Made by a program: the position numbers and the translations under genes | Shown here: piece by piece, positions 33,985 through 42,811 of the stretch | Numbering within the stretch: the stretch's first letter is position 1 | Layout of the letters: each line of letters opens with the position of its first letter | Notes under the pieces: model-generated | Seen by the model: only the letters and a program-made list of their open reading frames with translations | Told to the model about the DNA's origin: nothing | Databases searched by the model: none | Assembly: GCA_947490615.1 (NCBI GenBank) | Contig: CANLHK010000005.1 | Coordinates: 62,001 to 126,000 of the forward strand | DNA: 64,000 nt | DNA from: Planctomycetaceae bacterium | Lineage (GTDB): Bacteria; Planctomycetota; Phycisphaerae; Phycisphaerales; SM1A02 | Direction of reading: 5' to 3'

Positions 33985-35226
33985 ATGGCCCTTGTGAACG
34001 AACACTACCTCAAGCTCACCGCTGGCTACCTCTTTCCCGAAATCGCGCGACGCGTGAACGCCTTCGCGGCCGAGGTTCCCGCGCGAGCCGCGGAGATCAT
34101 TCGCTGCGGCATCGGCGATGTCACCGAGCCGCTTCCGCCGAGCGCCGTGGCTGCGATGCGCGCAGCGACCGACGAACTGGCGGTGCGCGCGACCTTCAAG
34201 GGCTACGGTCCAGGCACGGGTTACGAGTCGGTGCGCGCCGCCATCGCGCAGGGAGATTTCCGCTCTCGTGGTCTCGAAGTCGCCGACGACGAGATCTTCC
34301 TTTCCGACGGATCCAAGGGTGACTGCGGAGGCATTCTCGAAATCCTCGGTGCGGGAAACCGCATCGCCGTGACCGATCCCGTCTACCCCGTCTATGTCGA
34401 TGCGAATGTGATGTTCGGCAACGCGGGCGCCGCGATGACTGGCGGCGGATACGAGGGAATCACCTACCTGCCCTGCCAAGAGTCCAACGGATTTCTGGCG
34501 GACATCCCCTCCTCGAGCGTGCCTGCGCCCGATGTGATCTACCTCTGCTCACCGAACAATCCGACTGGCACCGTCATGGATCGCGCGCGCGCCGAAGCGT
34601 GGGTTGCCTACGCGCGAAGTCATCGTTCCATTCTCTTCTGGGATGCCGCGTACGAGGCGTACAACCGCGACGCCAACGCACCGCGATCAATCTATGAAAT
34701 CGCGGGAGCACGCGAGTGCGCGATTGAGTTCCGCAGCTTCTCCAAGTCGGGCGGCTTCACGGGCGTGCGCTGCGGATACACGGTCGTTCCCAAGAGTGTC
34801 TGCGCGTACACGCGTGAAGGGCAAGCGGTCTCGTTGCACGGTTTGTGGACGCGGCGCTGGAACACGCGATCGAATGGCGTGAGCTACGCCGTGCAGCGTG
34901 GCGCCGAAGCGCTCTACACCGAAGCGGGCCGACGCGAGGTCGCCGCGCTGGTCGACTTCTACATGGAGAACGCGCGAATCCTCAGAGAGGGCTGCACGAA
35001 CCTCGGACTCAAGACTTGGGGAGGAGTGAACGCGCCCTATGTCTGGGCCAAGACTCCCAGCGGATTCGATAGCTGGAGTTACTTCGATCATCTTCTGCGC
35101 AACGCGCGCGTCGTCACCACGCCGGGCGCAGGATTCGGGCGTTGCGGCGAAGGCTACTTCCGCATCAGCGCCTTCAACTCCCGCGCGAATGTCCAAGAGG
35201 TCGTGCGGCGGCTCGCCACCGTCTGA
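33985..35226 (+). CDS. dapL: LL-diaminopimelate aminotransferase
   Basis: A 413-residue PLP enzyme that converts tetrahydrodipicolinate directly to LL-diaminopimelate, the short route to lysine and peptidoglycan meso-DAP. The N-terminus N-E-H-Y-L-K-L is characteristic of DapL. Other motifs are [19 protein letters not shown] and F-L-S-D-G-S-K-G-D. The substrate/PLP loop is S-P-N-N-P-T-G-T. The PLP lysine is K254 in [12 protein letters not shown]. The length is normal. DapL occurs in planctomycetes, chlamydiae, plants and some others, so it fits the proposed lineage. A stem-loop follows ~38 bp after the stop. Confidence 0.93.
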   Translation: MALVNEHYLKLTAGYLFPEIARRVNAFAAEVPARAAEIIRCGIGDVTEPLPPSAVAAMRAATDELAVRATFKGYGPGTGYESVRAAIAQGDFRSRGLEVADDEIFLSDGSKGDCGGILEILGAGNRIAVTDPVYPVYVDANVMFGNAGAAMTGGGYEGITYLPCQESNGFLADIPSSSVPAPDVIYLCSPNNPTGTVMDRARAEAWVAYARSHRSILFWDAAYEAYNRDANAPRSIYEIAGARECAIEFRSFSKSGGFTGVRCGYTVVPKSVCAYTREGQAVSLHGLWTRRWNTRSNGVSYAVQRGAEALYTEAGRREVAALVDFYMENARILREGCTNLGLKTWGGVNAPYVWAKTPSGFDSWSYFDHLLRNARVVTTPGAGFGRCGEGYFRISAFNSRANVQEVVRRLATV

Positions 35227-35256
35227 CGCAGTGCACGCACGCGCGATGCCTGAATG

Positions 35257-35297
35257 CAAAAAGAGCCGCGCGCCGATCTGTCGAACGGCGCGCGGCT
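35257..35297 (-). terminator. Long GC-rich hairpin, likely leftward terminator
   Basis: A perfect 12-bp stem (35264-35275 with 35286-35297) and a 10-nt loop. Read leftward it is followed by CTTTTTG. It lies between convergent dapL and the EF-hand gene, and could also protect the dapL mRNA 3' end. Confidence 0.6.
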
Positions 35298-35315
35298 AGA
35301 GAGAGAGAGAGAGAG
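35298..35315. repeat. (AG)9 dinucleotide microsatellite
   Basis: Nine uninterrupted AG units start directly at the foot of the 12-bp hairpin. Rare in a GC-rich bacterial sequence. Confidence 0.9.
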
Positions 35316-35490
35316 CGTGAGACTGAAGTGGCCTTCCGAGCACCCGCCGATCGTCCTGTGAAGGCTGTCCCGAGCCTTCGCGGCGGATGCCATGTCCCAT
35401 CGAACAAGACAACGCGCAGCGCTCCACGGCGGTTCGGCCATTTCGGTAGGCAGTGACCCTATTTGCTCACGCAGTCATCGCGCGCTCCTG

Positions 35491-35522
35491 AAACGAACAG
35501 CCCGCGGCATCCTGCCACGGGC
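35491..35522 (-). terminator. Intrinsic terminator of the EF-hand protein gene
   Basis: A 10-bp stem (35500-35509 with 35513-35522, one wobble) and a 3-nt loop. Leftward it is followed by TGTTCGTTT. It lies 29 bp after the stop of the EF-hand/dockerin gene. Confidence 0.65.
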
Positions 35523-35550
35523 ATGTTCGAAACATCGCGCGTGGCTCAAT

Positions 35551-36366
35551 CTACGCGCGTGCGGACAGGATCTGTGCATTCGAGCTCAGCGATGCGGGGT
35601 TCGAGTAGAGCTGCTGCAGTCGCTGGAACTGACCATAGTTTGGGACGGGGCGGTCGGTCGTCAGCGTGTCCATCCAGCGACGCGCAAACGCTTCTGGGCG
35701 CGCCTCTGGGAACTGCGTGCGGAACCGATCGAGCTCGGTGAAGAGCGCCTTGGTGAGTTCTTCGCGTCCAACACCAGCATCGTGGTCGAGGTCGAGGCGC
35801 TCAAACACCTTCGAGTTCGCCGTGAAGTCGCTCGTGACGAGCGATCCATCTTGGTCGCCATCATGCGCTGCAAACGTTGCGTCCACAATGTTGGCCACCA
35901 TCTGCTCGGATGAAGGCGCCTCGCCTCCACCATCGGGACTCTCGAGCGATCGCGGCGTGTTGCCGCCGTTGAGCGCCATCGCAAGGTCCATCGCGTCGAC
36001 GATGCCGTCGCCGTTGTAGTCGCCGCCTTGGGCCGCTGCATCACCAGTCGCGCCCCAATTCTCCAGCACGGTGCCTTGGGTGTTCACTGTGGTGTCGAGC
36101 GCCATCGCGAGGTCTTGTCCATTGACAATGCCATCGCTGTTGAGGTCGCACGCTGCATCGGAACTGCCCCAACGCTCCATGATCATGGCGGGCGTAATCA
36201 CGGGGGCATCGGCGCCGCGGAAAGTGATCTCGCCAGTTGAGGGCGCTGCAGGCGCAGCCGCCAAAGTTGCGTCGGTGCGCGAAGCTTGCCGACCCTTCGC
36301 CGCTGCCTGACTGGCCATCGACGCCATGAGTTGGGGATTCGAGCTGAGACTACCGTTGATCTGCAT
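35551..36366 (-). CDS. EF-hand/dockerin-like calcium-binding protein without signal peptide
   Basis: A 271-residue protein with four predicted calcium loops. Two are dockerin-type (D-L-N-S-D-G-I-V-N-G-Q-D at 74-85 and D-Y-N-G-D-G-I-V-D-A-M-D at 116-127), each followed by L-A-M-A-L. Two are EF-hand-like (D-G-D-Q-D-G-S at 169-175 and D-L-D-H-D-A-G-V at 192-199). The N-terminal ~60 residues are Ser/Ala/Met-rich and lack any hydrophobic signal, and the C-terminus is helical and Ser/Ala-rich. The start is set by AAGGAG 6 nt upstream of the ATG at 36366. Export, if any, must use a non-Sec signal. No cohesin is seen in the window. Function unknown; calcium sensing or structural roles are guesses. 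Confidence 0.75.
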   Translation of the reverse strand: MQINGSLSSNPQLMASMASQAAAKGRQASRTDATLAAAPAAPSTGEITFRGADAPVITPAMIMERWGSSDAACDLNSDGIVNGQDLAMALDTTVNTQGTVLENWGATGDAAAQGGDYNGDGIVDAMDLAMALNGGNTPRSLESPDGGGEAPSSEQMVANIVDATFAAHDGDQDGSLVTSDFTANSKVFERLDLDHDAGVGREELTKALFTELDRFRTQFPEARPEAFARRWMDTLTTDRPVPNYGQFQRLQQLYSNPASLSSNAQILSARA

Positions 36367-36541
36367 GAGGGCTCCTTCGTGCGGGATGATCCGCACGGCT
36401 CTCATGCAACTGCTGTGCCTCGTTGCTCGAGGCAGCCAAGGCCATCGTTCGCGCGTGGGCGCGCAACCGATGCACATGACTTGCGCATGATTTGCGCCTG
36501 ACCCGCGCACGAACCACGCGGAGCGCGCGAACTGCGCCACC

Positions 36542-37201
36542 CTACTCCTCCGTTGCCCAACCCTTCGATGGCTTGCGCTTGGGCAGGCTCGCGGTCGCAG
36601 CATTCTGCTGGTAGCCGTCGTTGCCGCGGTAGTCGAGGCAGACCACATACATCTCGACGCTCTCGGCGCGCGAAGCCCGCGGCTTGTAGCCCTTGGCTTC
36701 GGCAAACATGCGAGCCGCGCGCTTCAGGAGCTCGGGATACTCGCCACCCTCAAAGACCTTCATGGTGAGATTGCCGCCCTTGCGCAGCCACTCGGGACAA
36801 CGATCGAGGAGTTCATGGCAGAGTCGTGAAGAACGGATCGCGTCACCCGACGGATCGCCCGTGGTATCGGGCGCCATGTCAGAGAGGACTGCGTCAAACG
36901 GTCGACCGCCGAGGTCTGCCATGGTGAGATCGCGCAGATCGGCCTGAATCAGGCGGACATTCGACGGGTAGCCACCGCCGTTGATGGCCTTGAGATCGAC
37001 CGCGACCACTTCGCCCTTCGGTCCCACGCGCGTTGCGGCAACTTGAGTCCAACTGCCAGGCGCTGCGCCCGCGTCGAGGACCCGATCACCACGATGGAGC
37101 AGCCCCTTGCGATCATCGATGTCGATGAACTTGTAGGCCGCGCGCGAGCGATAGCCTTCTTCCTTGGCAAGGCGAAACCAGTGGTCTTGGACTTCCTTCA
37201 C
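36542..37201 (-). CDS. rlmE: 23S rRNA 2'-O-methyltransferase RlmE (FtsJ)
   Basis: A 219-residue RrmJ/FtsJ-family enzyme that methylates the 2'-O of U2552 in the 23S rRNA A loop. The K-D-K-E catalytic tetrad is intact: K24, D108 (S-D-M-A-P), K148 (M-K-V-F-E-G) and E183. The SAM site is D-A-G-A-A-P-G-S-W at 43-51. The start is a GTG with TACATT 6 nt upstream. The C-terminal ~25 residues are a basic extension beyond the usual core. Length is close to E. coli RlmE (209). It is a single leftward gene. Confidence 0.92.
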   Translation of the reverse strand: MKEVQDHWFRLAKEEGYRSRAAYKFIDIDDRKGLLHRGDRVLDAGAAPGSWTQVAATRVGPKGEVVAVDLKAINGGGYPSNVRLIQADLRDLTMADLGGRPFDAVLSDMAPDTTGDPSGDAIRSSRLCHELLDRCPEWLRKGGNLTMKVFEGGEYPELLKRAARMFAEAKGYKPRASRAESVEMYVVCLDYRGNDGYQQNAATASLPKRKPSKGWATEE

Positions 37202-37207
37202 GCGCGG

Positions 37208-37213
37208 AATGTA
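37208..37213 (-). promoter_or_regulatory. -10 box of rlmE
   Basis: TACATT lies 6 nt upstream of the GTG at 37201, with no Shine-Dalgarno in between. A leaderless transcript is expected. Confidence 0.45.
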
Positions 37214-37258
37214 GCAGAGGCGTTCGTCACGGCAGCCGCGACGCGAGAGCCTGCGCGA

Positions 37259-38137
37259 TCACGGATCGACGATGGCGGTACCGACATTCGCGGGATCGGC
37301 AACCACGGCGATGCGGATGTTCTTCTCACTCGTGCGCAGCACCACGGGATTGGTCCCCGCGTTGAGCGTGGCCACCAATCGGTCCTGGTCGTTTTCTGCG
37401 GCAAGCGCGCGCCACAAGCCAAATTCGCAGCGTTGGCGCACTTCGCCACCGTGTGAGGCTGCGTCAAAGGCGCCCTTGGACTCGCCGCGCACGCGGTAGT
37501 CGATCGTGCCTTGGCTGGTGATGATCTTCATCGGTTGCGTCATCGGCCACGGCGTGAGCATGCGCACATCGCCACGCGAAGTCAGGATGTCGACAGGGCC
37601 TTGATTCTCGATGACGGTGACATCACCATGGCTCGTGCGCACCGACACCGTGTCGACGGCGGGCGCGATGACGAGAATGTCCGCGTGGAAGAAGTACGGC
37701 TCGGCGTTCGATGAGTCGGCGTGGATGACCAGCGTGTCACCGCCGCCCTCACGCGGTTCGAGCGTGGCGCGCCAAGTGATGTCAGCGAGCGCCTTCTCCG
37801 ACTCTTCGTAGCGGCCAATGCCCATCGTCGAGACGCGGCGCACTTCAACGGTGGCCTGCTTCACGCTGGTGTCGGCGCGCACCTCGACGCCGCCGCGGAA
37901 GTTCTCGACTTGCACCGCGATCGGACCCGAGGTCTTGAGCGTGATGGGCTCGTCGGTCTCAAACGCACGGAAATGCAGCGTGTCCGAGACCGCTTGCGCG
38001 GACGAGGTCATCTCGTCCTCCATCGAGCGATGGGACGAGCAACCTGCGACCACACCGACCACCACGAAGGTGAGGATGACCGCGGCGAGCGGGCGAACTG
38101 AGCGAAGGGACACGCGAGAGGACATGCGAGAAGACAT
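37259..38137 (-). CDS. DUF4097-like predicted lipoprotein
   Basis: A 292-residue lipoprotein. The signal peptide ends in V-V-A-G-C (Cys33). The mature part is all-beta with repeated short strands such as S-G-P-I-A-V-Q-V-E-N-F-R-G-G-V-E-V, S-H-G-D-V-T-V and S-R-G-D-V-R-M. This looks like the right-handed beta-helix repeat of DUF4097/putative adhesin proteins. The start at 38137 has GGAG 9 nt upstream; an earlier ATG at 38161 is possible. Neighbours are rlmE and a divergent esterase gene. Envelope role unknown. Confidence 0.6.
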   Translation of the reverse strand: MSSRMSSRVSLRSVRPLAAVILTFVVVGVVAGCSSHRSMEDEMTSSAQAVSDTLHFRAFETDEPITLKTSGPIAVQVENFRGGVEVRADTSVKQATVEVRRVSTMGIGRYEESEKALADITWRATLEPREGGGDTLVIHADSSNAEPYFFHADILVIAPAVDTVSVRTSHGDVTVIENQGPVDILTSRGDVRMLTPWPMTQPMKIITSQGTIDYRVRGESKGAFDAASHGGEVRQRCEFGLWRALAAENDQDRLVATLNAGTNPVVLRTSEKNIRIAVVADPANVGTAIVDP

Positions 38138-38227
38138 GGTCTTGGACTCCGAGGATTCCACGGCAATGCGCGCATCCGCATCAGTGGAGCCTCTGTATCG
38201 GCTCGGATAGCGGGTATCAATCAGGAC

Positions 38228-39931
38228 ATGCGGCCCTTGCCTCGCAACTCACTCCTCTTCTTCAGCGCCTTCGCCCTCATGTTGGCACTGGCGGCGACGG
38301 TCGCGTGTGTTGGCGCACCTCAGACGGAGCCCGCGGATGAGGACCCCACGCAGGCCACGAGCGAGGAAGCGCCGCGGAGCGACCGATATGTGATCAAGGT
38401 CGCCCTGCCACCGAGTGTGGAGAGCGACAGCACCCCGCGTGGTGGCGGCCGGCTCTTGCTCTTCTTCGTCCCCGACACCGATCGATGGGTTGGTGTCGAG
38501 CCCGCGAGCGGGCCGTTCTTCCAACGCCTTCAACCCATCGCCTCCATCGTCGCGGCTTCGGCGTCCGAGGGAACGCTCTTCACGGTGGATGATGCGCACG
38601 CAACCGTGTTCGGTGGACCACTCAATGAGCTCACCGGCGCGTGGCGCGTGCAGGCGGTTCTCGACACCGACTTCACGCAACGCGGCCATCGCGGGCCAGG
38701 GAATCTCTACTCCGAGTCCAAGAGTGTCGCGCTCTCACTCAATCGCGCCGACGAGATCCAGCTTGAACTCGTGCATCGCATCGAACCCGCGGTGAAACCT
38801 GCGCGCGTTCCTGGTGTCGAGTGGATCGAGCGCGAGAGCGCGCTCCTGACCAAGCACTTTGGAAAGCCGACGACGCTTCGCGCAGGTGTCGTGCTTCCGT
38901 ACGGCTACGACGATCTCTCCTTTGATCGTCGCATGTGGCCGACGATCTATGTGATTGGTGGTTTCGGTGTGACGCATCGTGCAGCTGCCGACGCCGCCGC
39001 TGCGTTGCGAGCGCCCGAAGCACGCAGCGCGATTCCGCAGGCGTTGTGGGTGTTTCTCGACGCCGAGAGCGCGTGGGGACACCACGGTTTCTGCGACTCA
39101 GACGCCAACGGGCCTGTCGGGCGAGCACTCATCGAAGAGTTCATTCCCTTCCTCGAAGAGCGCTTTCGCATCATCACGACCGCTGACGCGCGCGTGGTCA
39201 CAGGTCACTCGTCAGGCGGTTGGACGGCGCTTCATCTGCAGCTCACCTATCCCTTGGTGTTCGGTGCGTGCTTCGCGAGTGCGCCCAATCCTGTGGACTT
39301 CAGCGCGTTTCAGCGGACGAACCTCTATCGCGACGCGAGTCTGTTTCTCGCGAAGGATGGAAGCGAGACTCCAAGCCTTCGTGGTCCTCTCGGTCCCAAC
39401 GAAGACCGCGTCTTCATGACAGCGCGCGACGAAGTCGGCAGCGAGTACGCGATCGATCCCACGGGCCGCAGCGGTGAACAGTGGTCTGCGTGGAATGCCA
39501 TGTGGTCGCCGCTCGATCCCACTTCGGGCGCACCGCGCGCGCTCTGCGATCCCCAATCGGGCGCCATCGATCCCGTCACCGTCGAGGCGTGGTCCAAGCA
39601 TGACTTCGCCAAGTTGCTCGAGCGCGATCCGAAAAAGATCAGCGCGCTCTTTGCAACGCGCATCCGCATCATCTGCGGCTCCCGCGACTCGTTCTATCTC
39701 AACGAAGCCGTCGCCCAACTCCAGGAGAAGCTCGCGGTTGCACGCGCTGCCCATGGCGTCTCGGAAGGCGCAGGCTCGATCGAGATCATCGACGGACTCA
39801 CCCACGACACCACGCAAGCGGCGGCTCGACTGCGATTTCACCGCGGCATCGTGGAGCATCTGCGCGCGCATGGACTCGGCGAGGCGCCGCCGCGCGCCGC
39901 GGGTCTTGACCCAACCCCCGATACCAAGTGA
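38228..39931 (+). CDS. Predicted lipoprotein esterase, alpha/beta-hydrolase (esterase D family-like)
   Basis: A 567-residue exported protein. The signal peptide ends at A-T-V-A-C (Cys27), suggesting a lipoprotein. Residues 50-180 are a beta-rich domain. The catalytic domain follows with the nucleophile elbow G-H-S-S-G-G-W (S328). A late D-x-x-H segment (G-L-T-H-D) suggests the catalytic His. The gene resembles Fes/EstD-type esterases that cleave ferulate, siderophore or other esters. A TATCAA lies 7 nt before the ATG, a weaker version of the window's -10 box; AGGA overlaps. Another unknown exported gene follows 90 bp later. Substrate not known. Confidence 0.7.
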   Translation: MRPLPRNSLLFFSAFALMLALAATVACVGAPQTEPADEDPTQATSEEAPRSDRYVIKVALPPSVESDSTPRGGGRLLLFFVPDTDRWVGVEPASGPFFQRLQPIASIVAASASEGTLFTVDDAHATVFGGPLNELTGAWRVQAVLDTDFTQRGHRGPGNLYSESKSVALSLNRADEIQLELVHRIEPAVKPARVPGVEWIERESALLTKHFGKPTTLRAGVVLPYGYDDLSFDRRMWPTIYVIGGFGVTHRAAADAAAALRAPEARSAIPQALWVFLDAESAWGHHGFCDSDANGPVGRALIEEFIPFLEERFRIITTADARVVTGHSSGGWTALHLQLTYPLVFGACFASAPNPVDFSAFQRTNLYRDASLFLAKDGSETPSLRGPLGPNEDRVFMTARDEVGSEYAIDPTGRSGEQWSAWNAMWSPLDPTSGAPRALCDPQSGAIDPVTVEAWSKHDFAKLLERDPKKISALFATRIRIICGSRDSFYLNEAVAQLQEKLAVARAAHGVSEGAGSIEIIDGLTHDTTQAAARLRFHRGIVEHLRAHGLGEAPPRAAGLDPTPDTK

Positions 39932-40021
39932 GCAATGACGGGCAACGCCGTTTCGTGCATCATGGCGGCTCTGGATCGCACCCGACTGGTCAGGCACTTC
40001 CTGTTTAGGACGACCCCTCCC

Positions 40022-42667
40022 ATGCTTCGAACCCGCGTCTCGCTTCTTCGTCGCCCGCTTCTCACGCTCGCCCTTGCGGTGGCTCTCGCGGCACCAGTGA
40101 TCGCTCCGAGCAACGCTCACGCGCAGATGAGCCGACAGTTGCCATCCCCAGTCTCGGCGGCGCAACTTGAAACGCTGCTGCGAGAAGTCGGGCTGCCTGA
40201 GACCACCAAGGACGCTGCGCTGCCACTGCATGAGGCATACTTCGAGCGCTTCCGTGAGTTTGAGAAGCGTGAAGTCGATCCTGCACTCGTCCGCCCCAAC
40301 GACGCGCCCTTTGATCTCGCGCGCTCGGTCGCCGATGCCCGTAAGGAAGCGGATCTGCGTCGTCGTGTCTTCCTGCGCGCTGCGCAACTCGACGACCAGT
40401 TCGTGGAGGAGCTTGCAGCCACGCTTCCTGCCAATGAAGCGTTGAAGGCAACGACGCTGCGCGCAGCGCTCTCTCGGCGCCGCTGCGCCATGCTCGCGAC
40501 CGCCTTCGACTCCGCTGGCAAGCTGCTCGGCTACACGCTTCGAGCAGCGCCCGTGCTCACTCAAGTGGATGCCGATTCGCGAGAACTCGTCGCGCTCGCA
40601 CTCGATGCCTACGAGACCGAACTCACGCGACAACTCGAGCGCTATGCCGACGCTTCCTTTGCGCGCGTCGTGAAGGCCGCCGAGGCACGGGAAGAACTCG
40701 GCGTGGGCGCTGCGCCTGAAGCCGCCGACACCGAAGAGGGCAACGCGCCGCCTCCAGGCGAAGAGTGGTTCAGAAAGATGCGTCAAGCGCAGCGCGTAGC
40801 CAGTGTGGACCTCATGAATGTCATCGAGCGCATCAGGAAAGTGCACCGCGAGGGACTCGATCAACTCCTGCCGCTCCTCAAGCCCACGCAAGCGGCCGCC
40901 GTGCGAAACCACATGATTTCTGGGCTTTATCTCATGCTTCGCGCCAAGAGCGCCTTCGACTCGGCCTACTCCACCGCGACCTCCATGCGCGAGAAGGGCG
41001 AACTCGATGACAGCAAGTGGCAGTCGGTGCAAGGCATCGCAGAGTCCAACGAGCTCTCGATTCGCTCGATCGTTCGCGAGATGATGGACATCGTCGACAA
41101 GCGCGGCGGACACGGCTTCGAGGAGATCCAATTCTTCACCGACGGCCAAGACGAAGAGGACGCCGAGGCGAAAGAGACGATGAAGCGTCGCTTCGAGCAA
41201 CTTCGCACCGAACTCACCACCATCGAGAACTCCAACTCCGAAGCGCTGCGCGCGCTGCTCGGACTCGCGCAGCCTCAGGTGCAAACCGCGCAACAGATCG
41301 GACGCGATGGAATCCACGCGGCTCTCGAAGGCGCGCTCGGTCAAATGGGCGGTGTGCAGATCGCCATGGTTGGCGGCGACGGCGAGATGATGGTGCTCTC
41401 GGGCGACGACCTCGGTGAGAGCGGCCTGTTCATCGGCGGCATCGGCGGCATGGGACCGACGCGCCTCGCGCGGCCCATGAATCGCGAAGAGCTCGACGCA
41501 CTGGCCACCAAGCTTGGCTTCGCCACCGACTCACGCGCCGTGTTTGACGAGGTCATCGCCCGCTGCGTCGAGACCCGCACTTTGGCTGAAAAGGAACTCG
41601 CTCCAGCTCCACAAGGACAGACGATCGATGTGGGCGAAGGCGGCTCGTTCAGCTTCTCGGTCAACCTCTCGGGCGAGGATGGCACGGAAGTCACCATGGC
41701 AGGCCACGGCGACAACGACAAGCTCTCGGCAGCCATCGACACCGCCGAAGAGACGATGTTCGACGAGTTGAAGGCGGTCTGCGCGGCGGACAAGGCCGAC
41801 GCCGTCGAGTCTGGTCGCCGTGCGCGGGCGCGCGTTCGCTTGCTTCCTGGCGAAATCGGCACGCAAGCGGTCGATCTCGTGTCAGTCGTCGAGCGTGCGG
41901 GTCTCTCCCCCACCGCACACCAGAAGATTGCCAGCACGCTGCGCACCTGGGATGAATCGTCCGTCGGCGCGCTTCGCTCGATGAAGCAAGAGGTCAAAGC
42001 CCTCGACGCCGAGCGTGAGCGTTTGTTTGCCGAAGGAACCACGGAGACCGTTGAAGACGACGGAGAGCATTCCGTCGCGGTGACCCGCGCGATGAAGGTC
42101 GATGGCGAGCTTGGCGAGAAACTCGAGAAGGTCCAGAAGCACATCACCGACGCCCACACCCGCGTTGCCGACACCAACCGCCGCACGAACGACAGCATGG
42201 TGGAAGCACTCGAAGGCGATACGAGTGCACAGCACGCTGTGCGTCGCGGCTTCCTCCGCGCTGCCAATCCCTCGACCTACAAGATTGCCCGCGATCTCGA
42301 GCCGTACTTCACCAAGGCCACGACGCTCATCGGCACCAGCGCCACCGCCAAGACCACGGTCGAGGCGATACACGCCGAGTGGATCGAAGCGCGCGAGGTG
42401 CGTTGCGAAGAGTTCATCCTCGCGCAAGACAAGGCCAAGGCGGCCGCTGGATCAGGACTCCCAGGTCCTGGCGAGATGCAGGAGATGCAAGCGCGCGCAA
42501 GAGAGCGCAAGAAGCTGCGCGAAGATCTCGAACAAGTCGAGTCCATGGTCTTCCGCAAGCTGCAGGAACTCCTCATCGTCGAACTCGGCGCCGAGAAGAG
42601 TAAGGAGCTCGGCGAATTGCCCGTGCGCAAGCGCCAATCGCTGCAGGGGCTGCAGTTCGGCGGGTGA
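40022..42667 (+). CDS. Large exported helical protein of unknown function
   Basis: An 881-residue protein I do not recognise. Start chosen at the ATG at 40022 (AGGA 12 nt upstream), which begins a signal peptide ending about A-H-A-Q (residue ~35). The mature part is almost wholly alpha-helical and rich in Ala, Glu and Arg, with coiled-coil-like stretches. A Gly/Met-rich break with short strands sits near residues 440-490. An internal duplication seems likely: both halves contain a helix pair with an Arg-rich turn (A-L-S-R-R-R and E-S-G-R-R-A-R) followed by a helix, a short break and another helix with a W/Y-centred core. There is no lipobox, domain or catalytic motif. It follows the esterase gene on the same strand but may have its own promoter. 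Confidence 0.65.
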   Translation: MLRTRVSLLRRPLLTLALAVALAAPVIAPSNAHAQMSRQLPSPVSAAQLETLLREVGLPETTKDAALPLHEAYFERFREFEKREVDPALVRPNDAPFDLARSVADARKEADLRRRVFLRAAQLDDQFVEELAATLPANEALKATTLRAALSRRRCAMLATAFDSAGKLLGYTLRAAPVLTQVDADSRELVALALDAYETELTRQLERYADASFARVVKAAEAREELGVGAAPEAADTEEGNAPPPGEEWFRKMRQAQRVASVDLMNVIERIRKVHREGLDQLLPLLKPTQAAAVRNHMISGLYLMLRAKSAFDSAYSTATSMREKGELDDSKWQSVQGIAESNELSIRSIVREMMDIVDKRGGHGFEEIQFFTDGQDEEDAEAKETMKRRFEQLRTELTTIENSNSEALRALLGLAQPQVQTAQQIGRDGIHAALEGALGQMGGVQIAMVGGDGEMMVLSGDDLGESGLFIGGIGGMGPTRLARPMNREELDALATKLGFATDSRAVFDEVIARCVETRTLAEKELAPAPQGQTIDVGEGGSFSFSVNLSGEDGTEVTMAGHGDNDKLSAAIDTAEETMFDELKAVCAADKADAVESGRRARARVRLLPGEIGTQAVDLVSVVERAGLSPTAHQKIASTLRTWDESSVGALRSMKQEVKALDAERERLFAEGTTETVEDDGEHSVAVTRAMKVDGELGEKLEKVQKHITDAHTRVADTNRRTNDSMVEALEGDTSAQHAVRRGFLRAANPSTYKIARDLEPYFTKATTLIGTSATAKTTVEAIHAEWIEAREVRCEEFILAQDKAKAAAGSGLPGPGEMQEMQARARERKKLREDLEQVESMVFRKLQELLIVELGAEKSKELGELPVRKRQSLQGLQFGG

Positions 42668-42811
42668 GCGATCCGCGCGCGCTCCTCTGTCAACCAGAGT
42701 GTCGATGGTGTCATTTCTCTGAATCTCGTGGAATCCGATTGATGAGTCGATCGTGATCGCTACATTTCAATTCATCGGCACCATGCGCGCACACCCCGCG
42801 GAGAAAGAACC

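Larger units (their letters stand above)
35227..35550. other. Intergenic region between convergent genes
   Basis: 324 bp with no credible gene. It holds two hairpin terminators (35257-35297 and 35491-35522) and a nine-copy AG microsatellite at 35298-35315. From 35316 to 35490 I see nothing specific. Confidence 0.6.
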
